From assembly GCA_020635035.1 (NCBI GenBank), contig JACKAO010000009.1, positions 62,001-126,000 on the forward strand: DNA of 64,000 nucleotides, given 5' to 3'. The stretch is from Calditrichia bacterium (GTDB lineage Bacteria > Calditrichota > Calditrichia > Calditrichales > J004). Positions 23,812 through 33,129 of this stretch are shown here, piece by piece (within the stretch, counting starts at the first letter, position 1; every line of letters starts with the position of its first letter). The notes below the pieces were generated by a model, which had not been told where the DNA came from, ran no database searches, and saw only the letters and a list, made by a program, of their open reading frames with translations. The position numbers and the translations under genes are program-made.

Positions 23812-26304
23812 ATGGCCAAAAAGAATAAGCCCAAAAGACAGGAAAAATCTCTTGACGATCTTAAACAGGAAAGTTTCAAGCTCAGTGAACGTCACCAGGA
23901 TTTTATATTTATTGCAATTATAGCTGCTTTGCTGGTTTTTATATTAAAGCCACTGGTAATAGATGGTCTTTCTCCGCAGGGTGTTGATGTGCTGGCTTCG
24001 ATCGCTTCCAACCACCAGGTTACAGAGTGGCAGAAAGAAAGCGGTGAACAGGCTCTATGGAATCCTAATGTTTTTGCCGGGATGCCCAGATATCAACGCC
24101 TGAATCCGGTTACCTATTCGGTAGATACATTGCTCAACTGGCTGGGAGGAATCCTGAACAACGTGTTTATTTATTACCTTTTTGCCGGGATTGGGATGTA
24201 CCTTCTATTACGTTTTTTAAAGATGAAACCGTTGGTTGCTCTGGCCGGTGCCTTGTTTTTTATTTTAATGCCCCACTTTAAATCGCTTTATCTTGAAGGG
24301 CATTACACAAAATTTCGTGCTTTGATGCTGTTGCCATGGGTAACGGCCGCTTTCCTGTATTTTCTGGAGAAGCGGTCGTTGACAGGTGCTGCCTTTTTTG
24401 CCCTGGCTTTTGGTGTGCAAATTCGCACCCAGCATTATCAAATTGTTTTTTATACTGGATTGCTGATTTTTGCAGTCGGCATTGGCCCGATGCTTAAGGA
24501 TTTGTTTGAAAAAAAATATACTGCATTTACTAAAAGCAGCATTATGATTATTGCCGCAGTTTTTCTGGCTATTATGAGTGCTGCCCAGCCTTTATTCCTG
24601 GCAAAAGAATACCTGCCCTGGTCAAAACGCGGGAAAACAACGATTGATATTCAAAAACCTGAAGCCAATCAGAATGTTGGAAAAACAGACGGCGTAACGA
24701 TGGAATACGCGACGCAGTGGTCCACTGCTCCCAGTGAAGTGTTTACCTGGGTTATACCCCATTTTTATGGCGGAATGTCCGGGGAAAAATATACAGGCGA
24801 TGCAGTAAAGCAGTTAAAAGGACGAGTAGTTCCAGGGTACTGGGGTGAGATGCCGTTCACCCAAAGCTATGAATATATGGGTGCTATAACTTTTCTCCTG
24901 GCGATAATCGGACTTGTCTTTAACCGTAAGAACAAGCTGGTGATCAGCTTGTCATTGTTTGCCGGATTTTTAATATTGCTTTCCTTTGGTCGGCATGCTT
25001 CCTGGTTTTACAGTCTTTTCTATGATTATGTGCCCTTCTTTAACAAATTCCGCGCCCCAATGATGAGTGTAACGGTTACTTTTTTTATCGTCGCCCTTTT
25101 AGCTGCATTCGGTTTGTCATCGTTAATGAAGATGCTGCAGGAAAAATTTGAATTTAAAGAATACAAAACACTTTTCATTGTGGTAGGTAGTTTTATCGGA
25201 CTCGGAGTAATTTTATGGCTTTTCGGGCAGGGTTTTTCATTTGCAAAAAATGGTGAAGGGTATGATGCGCAGACCATGGAAGTACTTAAAACAATCCGTA
25301 AGGAAATGTTCGATGGCGATATGCTGCGCTACCTGGCATTAATTATTATGTCCGGTGTGGCTATTACAGTATACCTGATGAAAAAAATACCATTTTCCGT
25401 ACTGGCCTTTTTACTAGTGGTCATCGCTGTTATTGATCTGATTAACATCCAAAATCGTGTTACCAAAGATTACATTGATGTTAAAAAACTGGAGGCACGT
25501 TACTTCCAGGAAACACCGGCAGACCGCTATATTCTGCAGGATAAATCCCTGTACAGGGTTTTTCCGGTGGGCAGAATGTTCGGTGACAACCGCTTCGGAT
25601 ATTATCACCAGAATCTTGGTGGTTATACCCCCATTAAAATGTTTTCGATTGAAGAAATTGTTGAAAACAACCTTGCCAATGGCGCTTATCCCAACCGAAA
25701 TGTAATGCAATTTATGAATGTGAAATACCTGGTCAGTCAGCAACCACTCAATCAACCCGATCTGCAACTTGTGCAGTCTGATCAGCAGAATAACCTGTTT
25801 ACATACTTGTATAAAAACCATCTTGACCGCGGCTTTTTTGTCGGCGCATATAAAAAGATTGAAGATGAATATGCCCGCGTGCGTGAAATAAATAATTCCG
25901 CTTTCAAACCGGACAGTGTTGCAATCCTTGAAGCTGATCTGAATACAGATATAGCGGCACCGGACAGCAGTTTTAGTAAAGTGACGGATTTCAATCCAAA
26001 CCTGGTCCGTTTTGAAACATTCACTGATAAGCAGGCTCTGTTTGTGATCTCAGAAAATTTTTATCCACCGGGATGGCATGTTTTGCTTGATGGTGAAGAA
26101 GTTGAAAATGTCTATAAAACCAATCACACCATCCAGTCTATTGTAGTCCCACAGGGTAATCACACTGTGGAATTAAAATTCGCACCGGAATCTTATTCGC
26201 GAAATGTTCTGTATGCCACGGGTTCACTGACACTTGTATACCTGATTATTTTGAGTGGTCTGGTAAAAGTGTTTCTTGAAAAAAAGAATCAACTGCAGGC
26301 GTGA
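23812..26304 (+). CDS. YfhO-family polytopic membrane protein
   Basis: An 830-aa inner-membrane protein with a lysine-rich N-terminus and about a dozen transmembrane helices between residues 30 and 560, then a periplasmic domain (about 560-800) and a last helix near 805-825. The QALWNPNVFAGMPRYQ and EFKAPMM-like NKFRAPMMSV segments are typical of the YfhO family, GT-C-like proteins linked to glycosylation of lipoteichoic acid or other surface polymers. The extracytoplasmic domain has FFVISENFYPPGWHVLLDG, also a family hallmark. It overlaps the next gene by 4 bases (GTGA). A polyprenyl-phosphate-sugar transferase role is inferred. Confidence 0.85.
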   Translation: MAKKNKPKRQEKSLDDLKQESFKLSERHQDFIFIAIIAALLVFILKPLVIDGLSPQGVDVLASIASNHQVTEWQKESGEQALWNPNVFAGMPRYQRLNPVTYSVDTLLNWLGGILNNVFIYYLFAGIGMYLLLRFLKMKPLVALAGALFFILMPHFKSLYLEGHYTKFRALMLLPWVTAAFLYFLEKRSLTGAAFFALAFGVQIRTQHYQIVFYTGLLIFAVGIGPMLKDLFEKKYTAFTKSSIMIIAAVFLAIMSAAQPLFLAKEYLPWSKRGKTTIDIQKPEANQNVGKTDGVTMEYATQWSTAPSEVFTWVIPHFYGGMSGEKYTGDAVKQLKGRVVPGYWGEMPFTQSYEYMGAITFLLAIIGLVFNRKNKLVISLSLFAGFLILLSFGRHASWFYSLFYDYVPFFNKFRAPMMSVTVTFFIVALLAAFGLSSLMKMLQEKFEFKEYKTLFIVVGSFIGLGVILWLFGQGFSFAKNGEGYDAQTMEVLKTIRKEMFDGDMLRYLALIIMSGVAITVYLMKKIPFSVLAFLLVVIAVIDLINIQNRVTKDYIDVKKLEARYFQETPADRYILQDKSLYRVFPVGRMFGDNRFGYYHQNLGGYTPIKMFSIEEIVENNLANGAYPNRNVMQFMNVKYLVSQQPLNQPDLQLVQSDQQNNLFTYLYKNHLDRGFFVGAYKKIEDEYARVREINNSAFKPDSVAILEADLNTDIAAPDSSFSKVTDFNPNLVRFETFTDKQALFVISENFYPPGWHVLLDGEEVENVYKTNHTIQSIVVPQGNHTVELKFAPESYSRNVLYATGSLTLVYLIILSGLVKVFLEKKNQLQA

Positions 26305-27614
26305 AAAAAGTACTGATCGTAACCTATCACTGGCCTCCTGCCGGTGGGCCGGGTGTGCAGCGAATTCTTAAATTTGCGAAGTATCTTCCGGAATTTGGCT
26401 GGCAGCCATTGGTGCTGACGGTTAAGGATGGAGAGTACCCGGCATTGGATCCTACGCTTGAAAAAGATATCCCGAAAGAATGTAAAGTATTCCGGTCGGG
26501 ATCACTCGAACCAAATTCTATATACAAAAAACTCACCGGTATGAAAGCGTCAGACCGCATACCGACGGCGGTTCTATCTGAAAAAAAACGGGACTGGAAG
26601 AGCCGGCTGGCAGCATGGGTCAGGCTGAATATTTTTATTCCTGATGCAAAACGGGGTTGGCTGCCTTTTGCAGTAAGGAAGGGCGCTCAAATTATTAAAT
26701 CTGAAAACCCGGATATTATCTTTTCATCATCACCACCGCCTACAACTCACCTGATTGCCCGAAAACTCGCCCGTCGTTATGGATTAAAGTGGGTTGCGGA
26801 TTTCAGGGATCCCTGGACGGATATTCACTATTACGAGAATTTGCCACGGCTGGACTTCGTAAAAAAAATCGACCGTAATCTGGAGCATAAAGTTCTGGAC
26901 AGGGCAGACAAAATTATTTCGATCAGCCGTCTTGATATAGAAATGGATTTTTCAAAAAAAATCAGTCAGCAAAAATGTATTAATATACCCAATGGATATG
27001 ATGATCAGGATTTTAAAGGGCTGCCTGTTCCGCAGAGTGATTTTCCCGGATTTTTAATGATGCATCTTGGAGCTATTGGCAAAGAACGGGTACCGGTTAA
27101 TCTTTTTAAAGCAATACAAATCCTGAGTCAAAATGAAGAAATTTCCGCAGAGACTTTCAGGTTGGAACTGGTCGGTAAAAATGAACCAGCGGTTTGGGAA
27201 TATGTTGAAAAATTTGGTATTACACGTTTTGTAAAAGCAAGCGGTTACGTACCGCATAAACAGGCGGTGGCCATGAGCGGAAACGCATCATGCATGCTTT
27301 TGCTGGTAACCCAATCAGAGAAAAACAAAAGAATTTTACCCGGCAAAACGTTCGAATATATGAACACCGGAAAACCGATCCTTGCATTGGGTCCGGAAGA
27401 TGGCGAAGTGGCACGAATTCTTTTAGAATCAAAAACGGGGGTCACGATTGACTACGGGGATGAAGAAAGAATCCTGGCTCATCTTCGTCAACTGCTTAAG
27501 TCAGAAAAAGAAGAATCTATGATAGCGCCCGATTTGGCAATCTTAAAAAAATACAACCGGCGTAATCTTACAGCGGATCTGGTTCGTATTTTTGATGAAG
27601 TTATTAACACATAA
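26301..27614 (+). CDS. GT4-like glycosyltransferase
   Basis: A 437-aa GT-B glycosyltransferase with a GTG start overlapping the YfhO stop. The N-terminal half opens YHWPPAGGPGVQR, a glycine-rich acceptor loop common in capsule GT4 enzymes. WVADFRDPWT lies at the domain interface and the C-terminal half carries LPGKTFEYMNTGKPILAL, with the E-x7-E-like donor site. It is presumably cytoplasmic and adds a sugar to the lipid-linked repeat unit; donor and acceptor are unknown. Confidence 0.85.
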   Translation: MKKVLIVTYHWPPAGGPGVQRILKFAKYLPEFGWQPLVLTVKDGEYPALDPTLEKDIPKECKVFRSGSLEPNSIYKKLTGMKASDRIPTAVLSEKKRDWKSRLAAWVRLNIFIPDAKRGWLPFAVRKGAQIIKSENPDIIFSSSPPPTTHLIARKLARRYGLKWVADFRDPWTDIHYYENLPRLDFVKKIDRNLEHKVLDRADKIISISRLDIEMDFSKKISQQKCINIPNGYDDQDFKGLPVPQSDFPGFLMMHLGAIGKERVPVNLFKAIQILSQNEEISAETFRLELVGKNEPAVWEYVEKFGITRFVKASGYVPHKQAVAMSGNASCMLLLVTQSEKNKRILPGKTFEYMNTGKPILALGPEDGEVARILLESKTGVTIDYGDEERILAHLRQLLKSEKEESMIAPDLAILKKYNRRNLTADLVRIFDEVINT

Positions 27615-27639
27615 TTCATATCTGAACATTTAAGTACCC

Positions 27640-28638
27640 ATGAAATCAATAAAAAATAAATACCTGTTTTTTTTACTTCGCATCTGGAAAGACTTTTTTA
27701 ACCCGACCATCTGGCCTATAGCTGATGACCTGGCATCGCAGGAATTGGGTGAGTATTATTTTGCTTTTGAAGAACGTGCAATGGAAAACCAAAAAGGCGG
27801 GCAAAAAAGTATAATTTTGGATAAAGACGGTATCCCGATGAATCCGACTTACATAGATGTTAAGGATAAAAATTTTGTCTATTTTCCCATAACAATCGGA
27901 CAGGTAGGACTGGCGGTGTTTCACACCTGGCTAAAAACAAAATCTGAACAAGACAAGCAGCGTTTCTTAAAAATTGCGGATTGGTTTTATAATAACGCAG
28001 ATGTTTCAGATAAACTGGGTGTTCGCTGGCTGACAGATGTGGCACTACCGCAATACAAAAATCCCGGGCCATGGCAATCGGCATTTTCCCAGGGAAGGGG
28101 GATCTCGGTTTTGCTAAGGGCATATCAGATGACCGGTAAAAAAGAATATGCCGGGTTTGCTGAAAAAGCACTTTTGTCATTCACCATTCCGGTTGATCAG
28201 GGCGGGGTGACTTCCTTCACGGAGTGGGGCCCGTTTTATGAAGAATACACATCCACGGTTCCGACCATGGTTCTGAACGGAATGATCTTTGCGTTATGGG
28301 GTGTTTGTGATTTTACACGTGTTTTTCCTGAGCATAAATTAGCACGAAAAGTTTTTGATGACGGCATCCAAACTTTGGAAAAAATTTTAGGTGAGTTTGA
28401 TCTTGGATTCTGGAGCCGCTACAATTTATGCAGTGCGGATTGGTATCCCAAAGTCGATCCGGCAACGATTGCCTACCAAAAGCTGCATATTAACCAGCTG
28501 AAGGTTATGACAAGACTAACTGAAAGCCCTGTATTTGAACTATATTTAAAAAAATTTATTAAACAGGATACATTAATCAACGGTTTACGAATGTATGCTT
28601 TAAAATATAAAGCACTTAAAAAGATAGGGAGAGTTTGA
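27640..28638 (+). CDS. D-glucuronyl C5-epimerase-like protein
   Basis: A 332-aa protein resembling the catalytic C-terminal domain of heparan/heparosan glucuronyl C5-epimerase. Characteristic stretches are FSQGRGISVLLRAYQMTG (about 151-168), WSRYNLC and the conserved HINQLKVMTRLTESPVF (283-299). The fold is an alpha/alpha barrel, and the reaction inverts C5 of a glucuronate residue within a polymer to iduronate. There is no signal peptide, so action would be on lipid-linked intermediates in the cytoplasm. Its stop overlaps the asparagine-synthase-like gene start (TGATG). Together with the sulfotransferase at 36945-37826 it hints at a glycosaminoglycan-like polymer, but the actual substrate is unproven. 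Confidence 0.8.
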   Translation: MKSIKNKYLFFLLRIWKDFFNPTIWPIADDLASQELGEYYFAFEERAMENQKGGQKSIILDKDGIPMNPTYIDVKDKNFVYFPITIGQVGLAVFHTWLKTKSEQDKQRFLKIADWFYNNADVSDKLGVRWLTDVALPQYKNPGPWQSAFSQGRGISVLLRAYQMTGKKEYAGFAEKALLSFTIPVDQGGVTSFTEWGPFYEEYTSTVPTMVLNGMIFALWGVCDFTRVFPEHKLARKVFDDGIQTLEKILGEFDLGFWSRYNLCSADWYPKVDPATIAYQKLHINQLKVMTRLTESPVFELYLKKFIKQDTLINGLRMYALKYKALKKIGRV

Positions 28639-30503
28639 TGGCCGGTGCTTTGCTGCTGGTACGAAAAAACGATCAGGCAGATGATCTGTTTGGCAAGATG
28701 TGCGACCATCTTAAAACTCAGGTCGGACAGACATTCTCGGGATTGTTTAAAAATATTGAGTACAGGCAGGCTGACCGAAAAAGTTTCCTTGTTATTTTTA
28801 AAAAGGATGACCGCGATAAATTTTACAGCGATGGTAAAGGCAGCTGGATTGTTTATGAAGGCACCGTTTTTGCCCTGCGCCAGACCAAACTGCACTCTGC
28901 ACAGAGTTTATGGGATCTCTATCTTGAAAAGGGCCGGGATTTTTTTGACGAACTGGATGGACATTTTGTAATCAAATTATATGATGCGCAGAAGGATGAA
29001 TATATTATCGGTAATGATATCATAAAAAGCCGTAGTACTTACCTGGCTGAAAATGACAAATTTATCATGTTCACACCTTTTCTTGTAACAACCGCCGCCG
29101 TAACGGAGCCGCAACCAGACTTTGATGCATTCAATGAAATGTTCTGGCGTTATTATGTTTTATCCAAACGTACCCTGTTTAAAAATGTTCGAAGACTAAG
29201 CCCGGCAACAATCTTATCTGTAAAAAATGAAACTGTAGAAGAGAAAACCTATTGGCATTTTCCTGAAACTCATACGAAACTCACTTTTCGTGAAACAACC
29301 AAAAAGCTGACCGAAAGCCTGCAGGAATCAGCCCGACTGATTAATACGATTCTCAAAAAACCGGTCAGTGACCTGACCCTTGGCCAGGATTCCCGATTAA
29401 TTGTTGCGTCTTTTTTAAAGCAGAATCTCGCAATACAAACATCCACATTTGGCAAAGATGACTTCAGTGAAGTGCAGGGGGTAAAAGCTTTATCGCAGCG
29501 GAATGGCATCGCCAATAATATCATCTCTCTGAGCAGTGATTTTGAAAAAAATTTTGGTGAGTATTTCAAAAAGACAGCATTGCTTGCCAGTAGTGATGAA
29601 CCCGGTCATATCCTTGGACGCATCCTGTTTATGCGTGAACAGCAAAGCCAGTGGGGAGATGGAATGCTGAATGGGGCAGGCGGGCCTTTTTACAAGGATT
29701 GTTTCTGGGAAGAGTTTTATACGTTTAATTTTTACAGGGAATCCAAACAGCTGAACCGCCAGCTTTTTCTGAAATTGCGCCCGTTAAATAAAAACTATCC
29801 GGATCATTTTTTCAGCAAAAAATTCCTGGAGACAAAAGCGAAATCGGCAGACTATTTCTGGGAAATGTTTGATGAATCCCAACAGGGCATTAAGGAAATG
29901 CCGCTTTCCATGCAGATAGATAAGTTTGCACTTACTTACTGGCAAAACTATGCGGTTCGCGCAAATGATATGGCGAACACCGTTTTCGATTCATTTTCCC
30001 CATTATTATTCCGCCGTAACCTTGAGATTGGATTGCCGTCACCGGCACGCTGGCGCTGGAATAAGTCTAATCTTCAGCGGGCTGTCATGTTCGCAATCAA
30101 CCCGAAACTTGCCAAAGAACCTACGGATTTTGGCGGGATAAATATGATACCCAAAAATATTATATCATTTGTACCGTTTTATACCCGCTATGTATTAAGA
30201 CAAACCGCCCGGATGCGTAATAAAATTCTTAATAAGATTGGTATCCAGAAAAAAACGCATCTGCAGGAAGCATGGGATTACTTACCTATTTATAAAGAAT
30301 TTTTTAAAAGCGATTTCGTACAGCGACAGATTAATCCTGAAAAGATGGCCATATCCGAAATGTTGGATTTTGAAAAGTGGAATGAATGGATTGCTGGTTT
30401 TAAATCTGGACAAGAAAGCCTGAACAACTATGAACTGCTGTACAAAATTATCAGCATGAATTTTATCTTTGAAACAGCCCGTAAATTTAGCTTACCTGAA
30501 TAA
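28638..30503 (+). CDS. asparagine-synthase-like protein, degenerate motifs
   Basis: A 621-aa protein with AsnB layout: an N-terminal Ntn-type half (1-200) with LDGHFVIKLYDAQKDEYIIGND, and a C-terminal ATP-pyrophosphatase-like half. The catalytic Cys2 is absent (sequence begins MAGALLL), so glutamine hydrolysis is not expected. The PP-loop SGGxDS appears as LTLGQDSR (247-253), altered at two positions but keeping D251-S252. ATG at 28638 is preferred over the preceding TTG. It is coupled to the C5-epimerase gene. AsnB-like enzymes of O-antigen loci amidate uronic acids, so a uronate-modifying role is tempting; it may instead have lost ATP chemistry. Confidence 0.7.
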   Translation: MAGALLLVRKNDQADDLFGKMCDHLKTQVGQTFSGLFKNIEYRQADRKSFLVIFKKDDRDKFYSDGKGSWIVYEGTVFALRQTKLHSAQSLWDLYLEKGRDFFDELDGHFVIKLYDAQKDEYIIGNDIIKSRSTYLAENDKFIMFTPFLVTTAAVTEPQPDFDAFNEMFWRYYVLSKRTLFKNVRRLSPATILSVKNETVEEKTYWHFPETHTKLTFRETTKKLTESLQESARLINTILKKPVSDLTLGQDSRLIVASFLKQNLAIQTSTFGKDDFSEVQGVKALSQRNGIANNIISLSSDFEKNFGEYFKKTALLASSDEPGHILGRILFMREQQSQWGDGMLNGAGGPFYKDCFWEEFYTFNFYRESKQLNRQLFLKLRPLNKNYPDHFFSKKFLETKAKSADYFWEMFDESQQGIKEMPLSMQIDKFALTYWQNYAVRANDMANTVFDSFSPLLFRRNLEIGLPSPARWRWNKSNLQRAVMFAINPKLAKEPTDFGGINMIPKNIISFVPFYTRYVLRQTARMRNKILNKIGIQKKTHLQEAWDYLPIYKEFFKSDFVQRQINPEKMAISEMLDFEKWNEWIAGFKSGQESLNNYELLYKIISMNFIFETARKFSLPE

Positions 30504-30568
30504 ATATTTGCATTTTTAATTTAATATTTCTTATCTTTTTCGAGTAAAAAAATTACTCATAATAGGCC

Positions 30569-31096
30569 ATGCTTAATTCACTGATTACATCGCAGACACG
30601 TATCAAGTTACTACTTAAATTTTTTCTTAACCCTAAAAACAGGGGATATCTGCGTCAGCTTGCCAGTGAATTCGGAGAATCCACAAACAGCATCCGCATC
30701 GAACTGAATAAACTGACCGACGCTAAAATACTCACATCAAAATCCGAAGGCCGAAACGTTATCTACAATGCAAATACAACACATCCACTTTTTGATGATA
30801 TTCGAAGCATTGTTTTAAAATCCACCGGAATTGACAAAGTTGTTAACGATATTATAAAGAAGCTTGGCAGTATTGATCTCGCCTTTATCCGTGGCGACTA
30901 TGCGACTGGAAAAGACAGCGGACTTATAGACCTGGTGCTTGTCGGTGAACAGATTAATACGCAGGAGATGGAACGCGTCCGGCAAAAAACAGAAGCTTTG
31001 ATTGATCGTAAAATTGCCGTGCTGATTTTGACGCCTTCAGAGTTTGAAGGCTTAAAAGACGCTATAAAAGATGAAAATATTTTAATTCTGAAATAA
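30569..31096 (+). CDS. winged-helix protein fused to a nucleotidyltransferase-like domain
   Basis: A 175-aa two-domain protein. Residues 1-75 are a winged helix-turn-helix of ArsR/MarR type (TRIKLLLKFFL, LRQLASEFGESTNSIRIELNKL). Residues 85-175 resemble a minimal Pol-beta-type nucleotidyltransferase, but the usual GSxxxG...DxD signature reads RGDYATGKDSGLIDLVLVGE, with only one clear aspartate of the catalytic pair. Similar fusions recur in surface-polysaccharide loci of Bacteroidetes (from memory, not searched). It sits in the middle of the cluster, 65 bp after one gene and 7 bp before the next glycosyltransferase, so a local regulator is likely. The ligand is unknown. Confidence 0.75.
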   Translation: MLNSLITSQTRIKLLLKFFLNPKNRGYLRQLASEFGESTNSIRIELNKLTDAKILTSKSEGRNVIYNANTTHPLFDDIRSIVLKSTGIDKVVNDIIKKLGSIDLAFIRGDYATGKDSGLIDLVLVGEQINTQEMERVRQKTEALIDRKIAVLILTPSEFEGLKDAIKDENILILK

Positions 31097-31103
31097 AATT
31101 GTC

Positions 31104-32117
31104 ATGTCAAAAAAAATGCCTGAAATATTGTTTATTTATTCTTTTCACAGCTCTTTCGTGGATAATGATCTTAAAATCCTTGAAAAAGAATATAATGTAA
31201 CCCGGCATCTTTACAGGCATTCCAAGAAGTTTTTAAAATTTACAGGACAGCATATCGCCCTGGCGATCTTTCTGCTCCGGCATATCAGGGCAAAAGCGGT
31301 TTTTATCTGGTTTGCGGATTATCACTCTTTTTTACCGGTAATGTGGGCATTTCTTCTCAGAAAAAAGTCATTTATTGTATTAGGCGGTTATGATGTTGCA
31401 AGCATTCCTGAAATCGGATATGGTTCATTTTCCAGTCCGCTGCGCGCCATATGTACGCGTTTTTCCTTAAAACATGCTACGGAAAATCTTGCGGTTTCTG
31501 AAAATATTTACCGGGATGCGCTGCAGCGTGTCAGTGAAATAAAAATCAGGGTTCTGCACACAGGTCATGATGACAAATATTTTGTAAGTAATGGCAAAGA
31601 AAAACAACCGTTGGTTTTAACAGTTGCAGGTGGAAGCACGATGCAGCGGATAAAATTGAAAGGTATAGATTTTTTTATTGAGACTGCATCTAAACTGCCG
31701 CAGTATAAATTTGTTGTTATCGGATTAAAACCGGAGTTGGTCCGTGATTTAGTTGCAATACCGGAGAATGTTTATCTCGCCGGTCGTGTTTCTGATGAAG
31801 AATTATTGGCTTATTACCGGGAAGCAAAAGTGTACGCACAATTCTCACTTCGCGAAGGGTTACCCAGCGCCCTGTGTGAAGCCATGCTTTGTGAGTGCAT
31901 CCCGGTTGGAAGCAATAATGGCGGGATACCGTTTGTTATTGACAGACATGGCTTTATATTGGAGCAGCCCGATGTTGAGAAAGCAGCACAACTCATAATA
32001 AAAGCAATGCAGAAAGATAGCATTGCCGGGCAGAAAGCACGAAAATTTATCGTTGATAACTTTGCTTTTTCTAAGCGCGAAACGCAACTGCTTGAGTTAC
32101 TGAAAAACCATATTTAA
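31104..32117 (+). CDS. GT4-family glycosyltransferase
   Basis: A 337-aa GT-B glycosyltransferase. The N-terminal half ends in VLGGYDVASIPEIGYG and the C-terminal donor-binding half has the GT4 hallmark YAQFSLREGLPSALCEAMLCECIPVGSN (two glutamates seven residues apart contact the nucleotide sugar). It is shorter than average for GT4 but looks complete. Tightly packed within the polysaccharide operon. Specificity is unknown. Confidence 0.88.
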   Translation: MSKKMPEILFIYSFHSSFVDNDLKILEKEYNVTRHLYRHSKKFLKFTGQHIALAIFLLRHIRAKAVFIWFADYHSFLPVMWAFLLRKKSFIVLGGYDVASIPEIGYGSFSSPLRAICTRFSLKHATENLAVSENIYRDALQRVSEIKIRVLHTGHDDKYFVSNGKEKQPLVLTVAGGSTMQRIKLKGIDFFIETASKLPQYKFVVIGLKPELVRDLVAIPENVYLAGRVSDEELLAYYREAKVYAQFSLREGLPSALCEAMLCECIPVGSNNGGIPFVIDRHGFILEQPDVEKAAQLIIKAMQKDSIAGQKARKFIVDNFAFSKRETQLLELLKNHI

Positions 32118-32137
32118 AAAGTTAAGGAATTTTAAGA

Positions 32138-33121
32138 ATGCGTAAGAATGAAAAACTTTTTATAACAGGTGCTGCCGGATTTATCGGCTCACATCTTACA
32201 GAGTACTGTTGTGAGCTTGGCTATGATGTTAAAGCGTTTGTCAGATACAACTCCCGCAACAGCTGGGGCTGGCTTGATGAGAGCAAATATAAAAATGACA
32301 TCGAAGTCATTACCGGCGACATTCGTGATTATGACATGCTGGATAAAGAAATGGCTGGCTGCACGACAGTATTCCACCTGGCGGCGCTCATCGGGATTCC
32401 CTACTCGTATTCATCACCATTGGCGTATATAAAAACAAACATCGAAGGTACCTACAATGTTTTGCAGGCAGCCCGTACGCATAATTATGAAAATATACTT
32501 ATCACATCGACAAGTGAAACGTACGGCACCGCGCAATATGTCCCGATAGACGAGAATCATCCGGCTGTGGGACAGTCACCATACGCTGCAACAAAAATCT
32601 CTGCTGACCAGATTGCTTTAAGTTTTTACAGGTCCTTCGGAATGCCGGTTAAAATAGTCCGGCCGTTTAATACTTATGGTCCGCGACAATCCGCACGCGC
32701 CATTATTCCAAATACGATTGTACAGGTGCTTGCAAACGATCAGGACATTCAGCTTGGCAATCTGACACCAACGCGTGATTTAACTTTTGTAAAAGATACA
32801 GTAAAAGGCTTTCTGGCCATAGCCCACGCAGATAATATAATCGGGCAGGCAACAAATATTGGTATGAACGAAGAAATTTCTATCGGCGATCTTGTTAAGC
32901 TGATACTGGAAATAATGCAATCCGATAAAAAAATAGTTCAGAAAGAAGACCGGCTGAGACCGGAAAAATCAGAAGTTGAACGTTTAATGTGCAACAATTC
33001 AAAACTTAAAGAAAACACTTCCTGGAAACCGGATTATACTTTAAGGAAGGGATTGGAAGAAACAATCGCCTGGTTGAAAGAAAATGTACATCTTTACAAA
33101 TCGGGTATTTATAATATTTAA
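32138..33121 (+). CDS. NAD-dependent sugar 4,6-dehydratase (LegB-like)
   Basis: Extended SDR enzyme, 327 aa. TGAAGFIGSH (10-19) binds NAD, the catalytic set is T124/Y149/K153 in TSTSETYG and SPYAATK, and RPFNTYGPRQSARAIIP is the substrate loop. The whole pattern is closest to LegB-type UDP-sugar 4,6-dehydratases and to GDP-mannose dehydratases, giving a 4-keto-6-deoxy nucleotide sugar. The DegT aminotransferase at 34711-35826 could act on that product. The exact base and sugar are not determined. Confidence 0.85.
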   Translation: MRKNEKLFITGAAGFIGSHLTEYCCELGYDVKAFVRYNSRNSWGWLDESKYKNDIEVITGDIRDYDMLDKEMAGCTTVFHLAALIGIPYSYSSPLAYIKTNIEGTYNVLQAARTHNYENILITSTSETYGTAQYVPIDENHPAVGQSPYAATKISADQIALSFYRSFGMPVKIVRPFNTYGPRQSARAIIPNTIVQVLANDQDIQLGNLTPTRDLTFVKDTVKGFLAIAHADNIIGQATNIGMNEEISIGDLVKLILEIMQSDKKIVQKEDRLRPEKSEVERLMCNNSKLKENTSWKPDYTLRKGLEETIAWLKENVHLYKSGIYNI

Positions 33122-33129
33122 GGAAAATT

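Noticed and set aside
28638..30503. Functional glutamine-dependent asparagine synthetase
   Set aside because: The catalytic Cys2 is missing and the PP-loop is altered.
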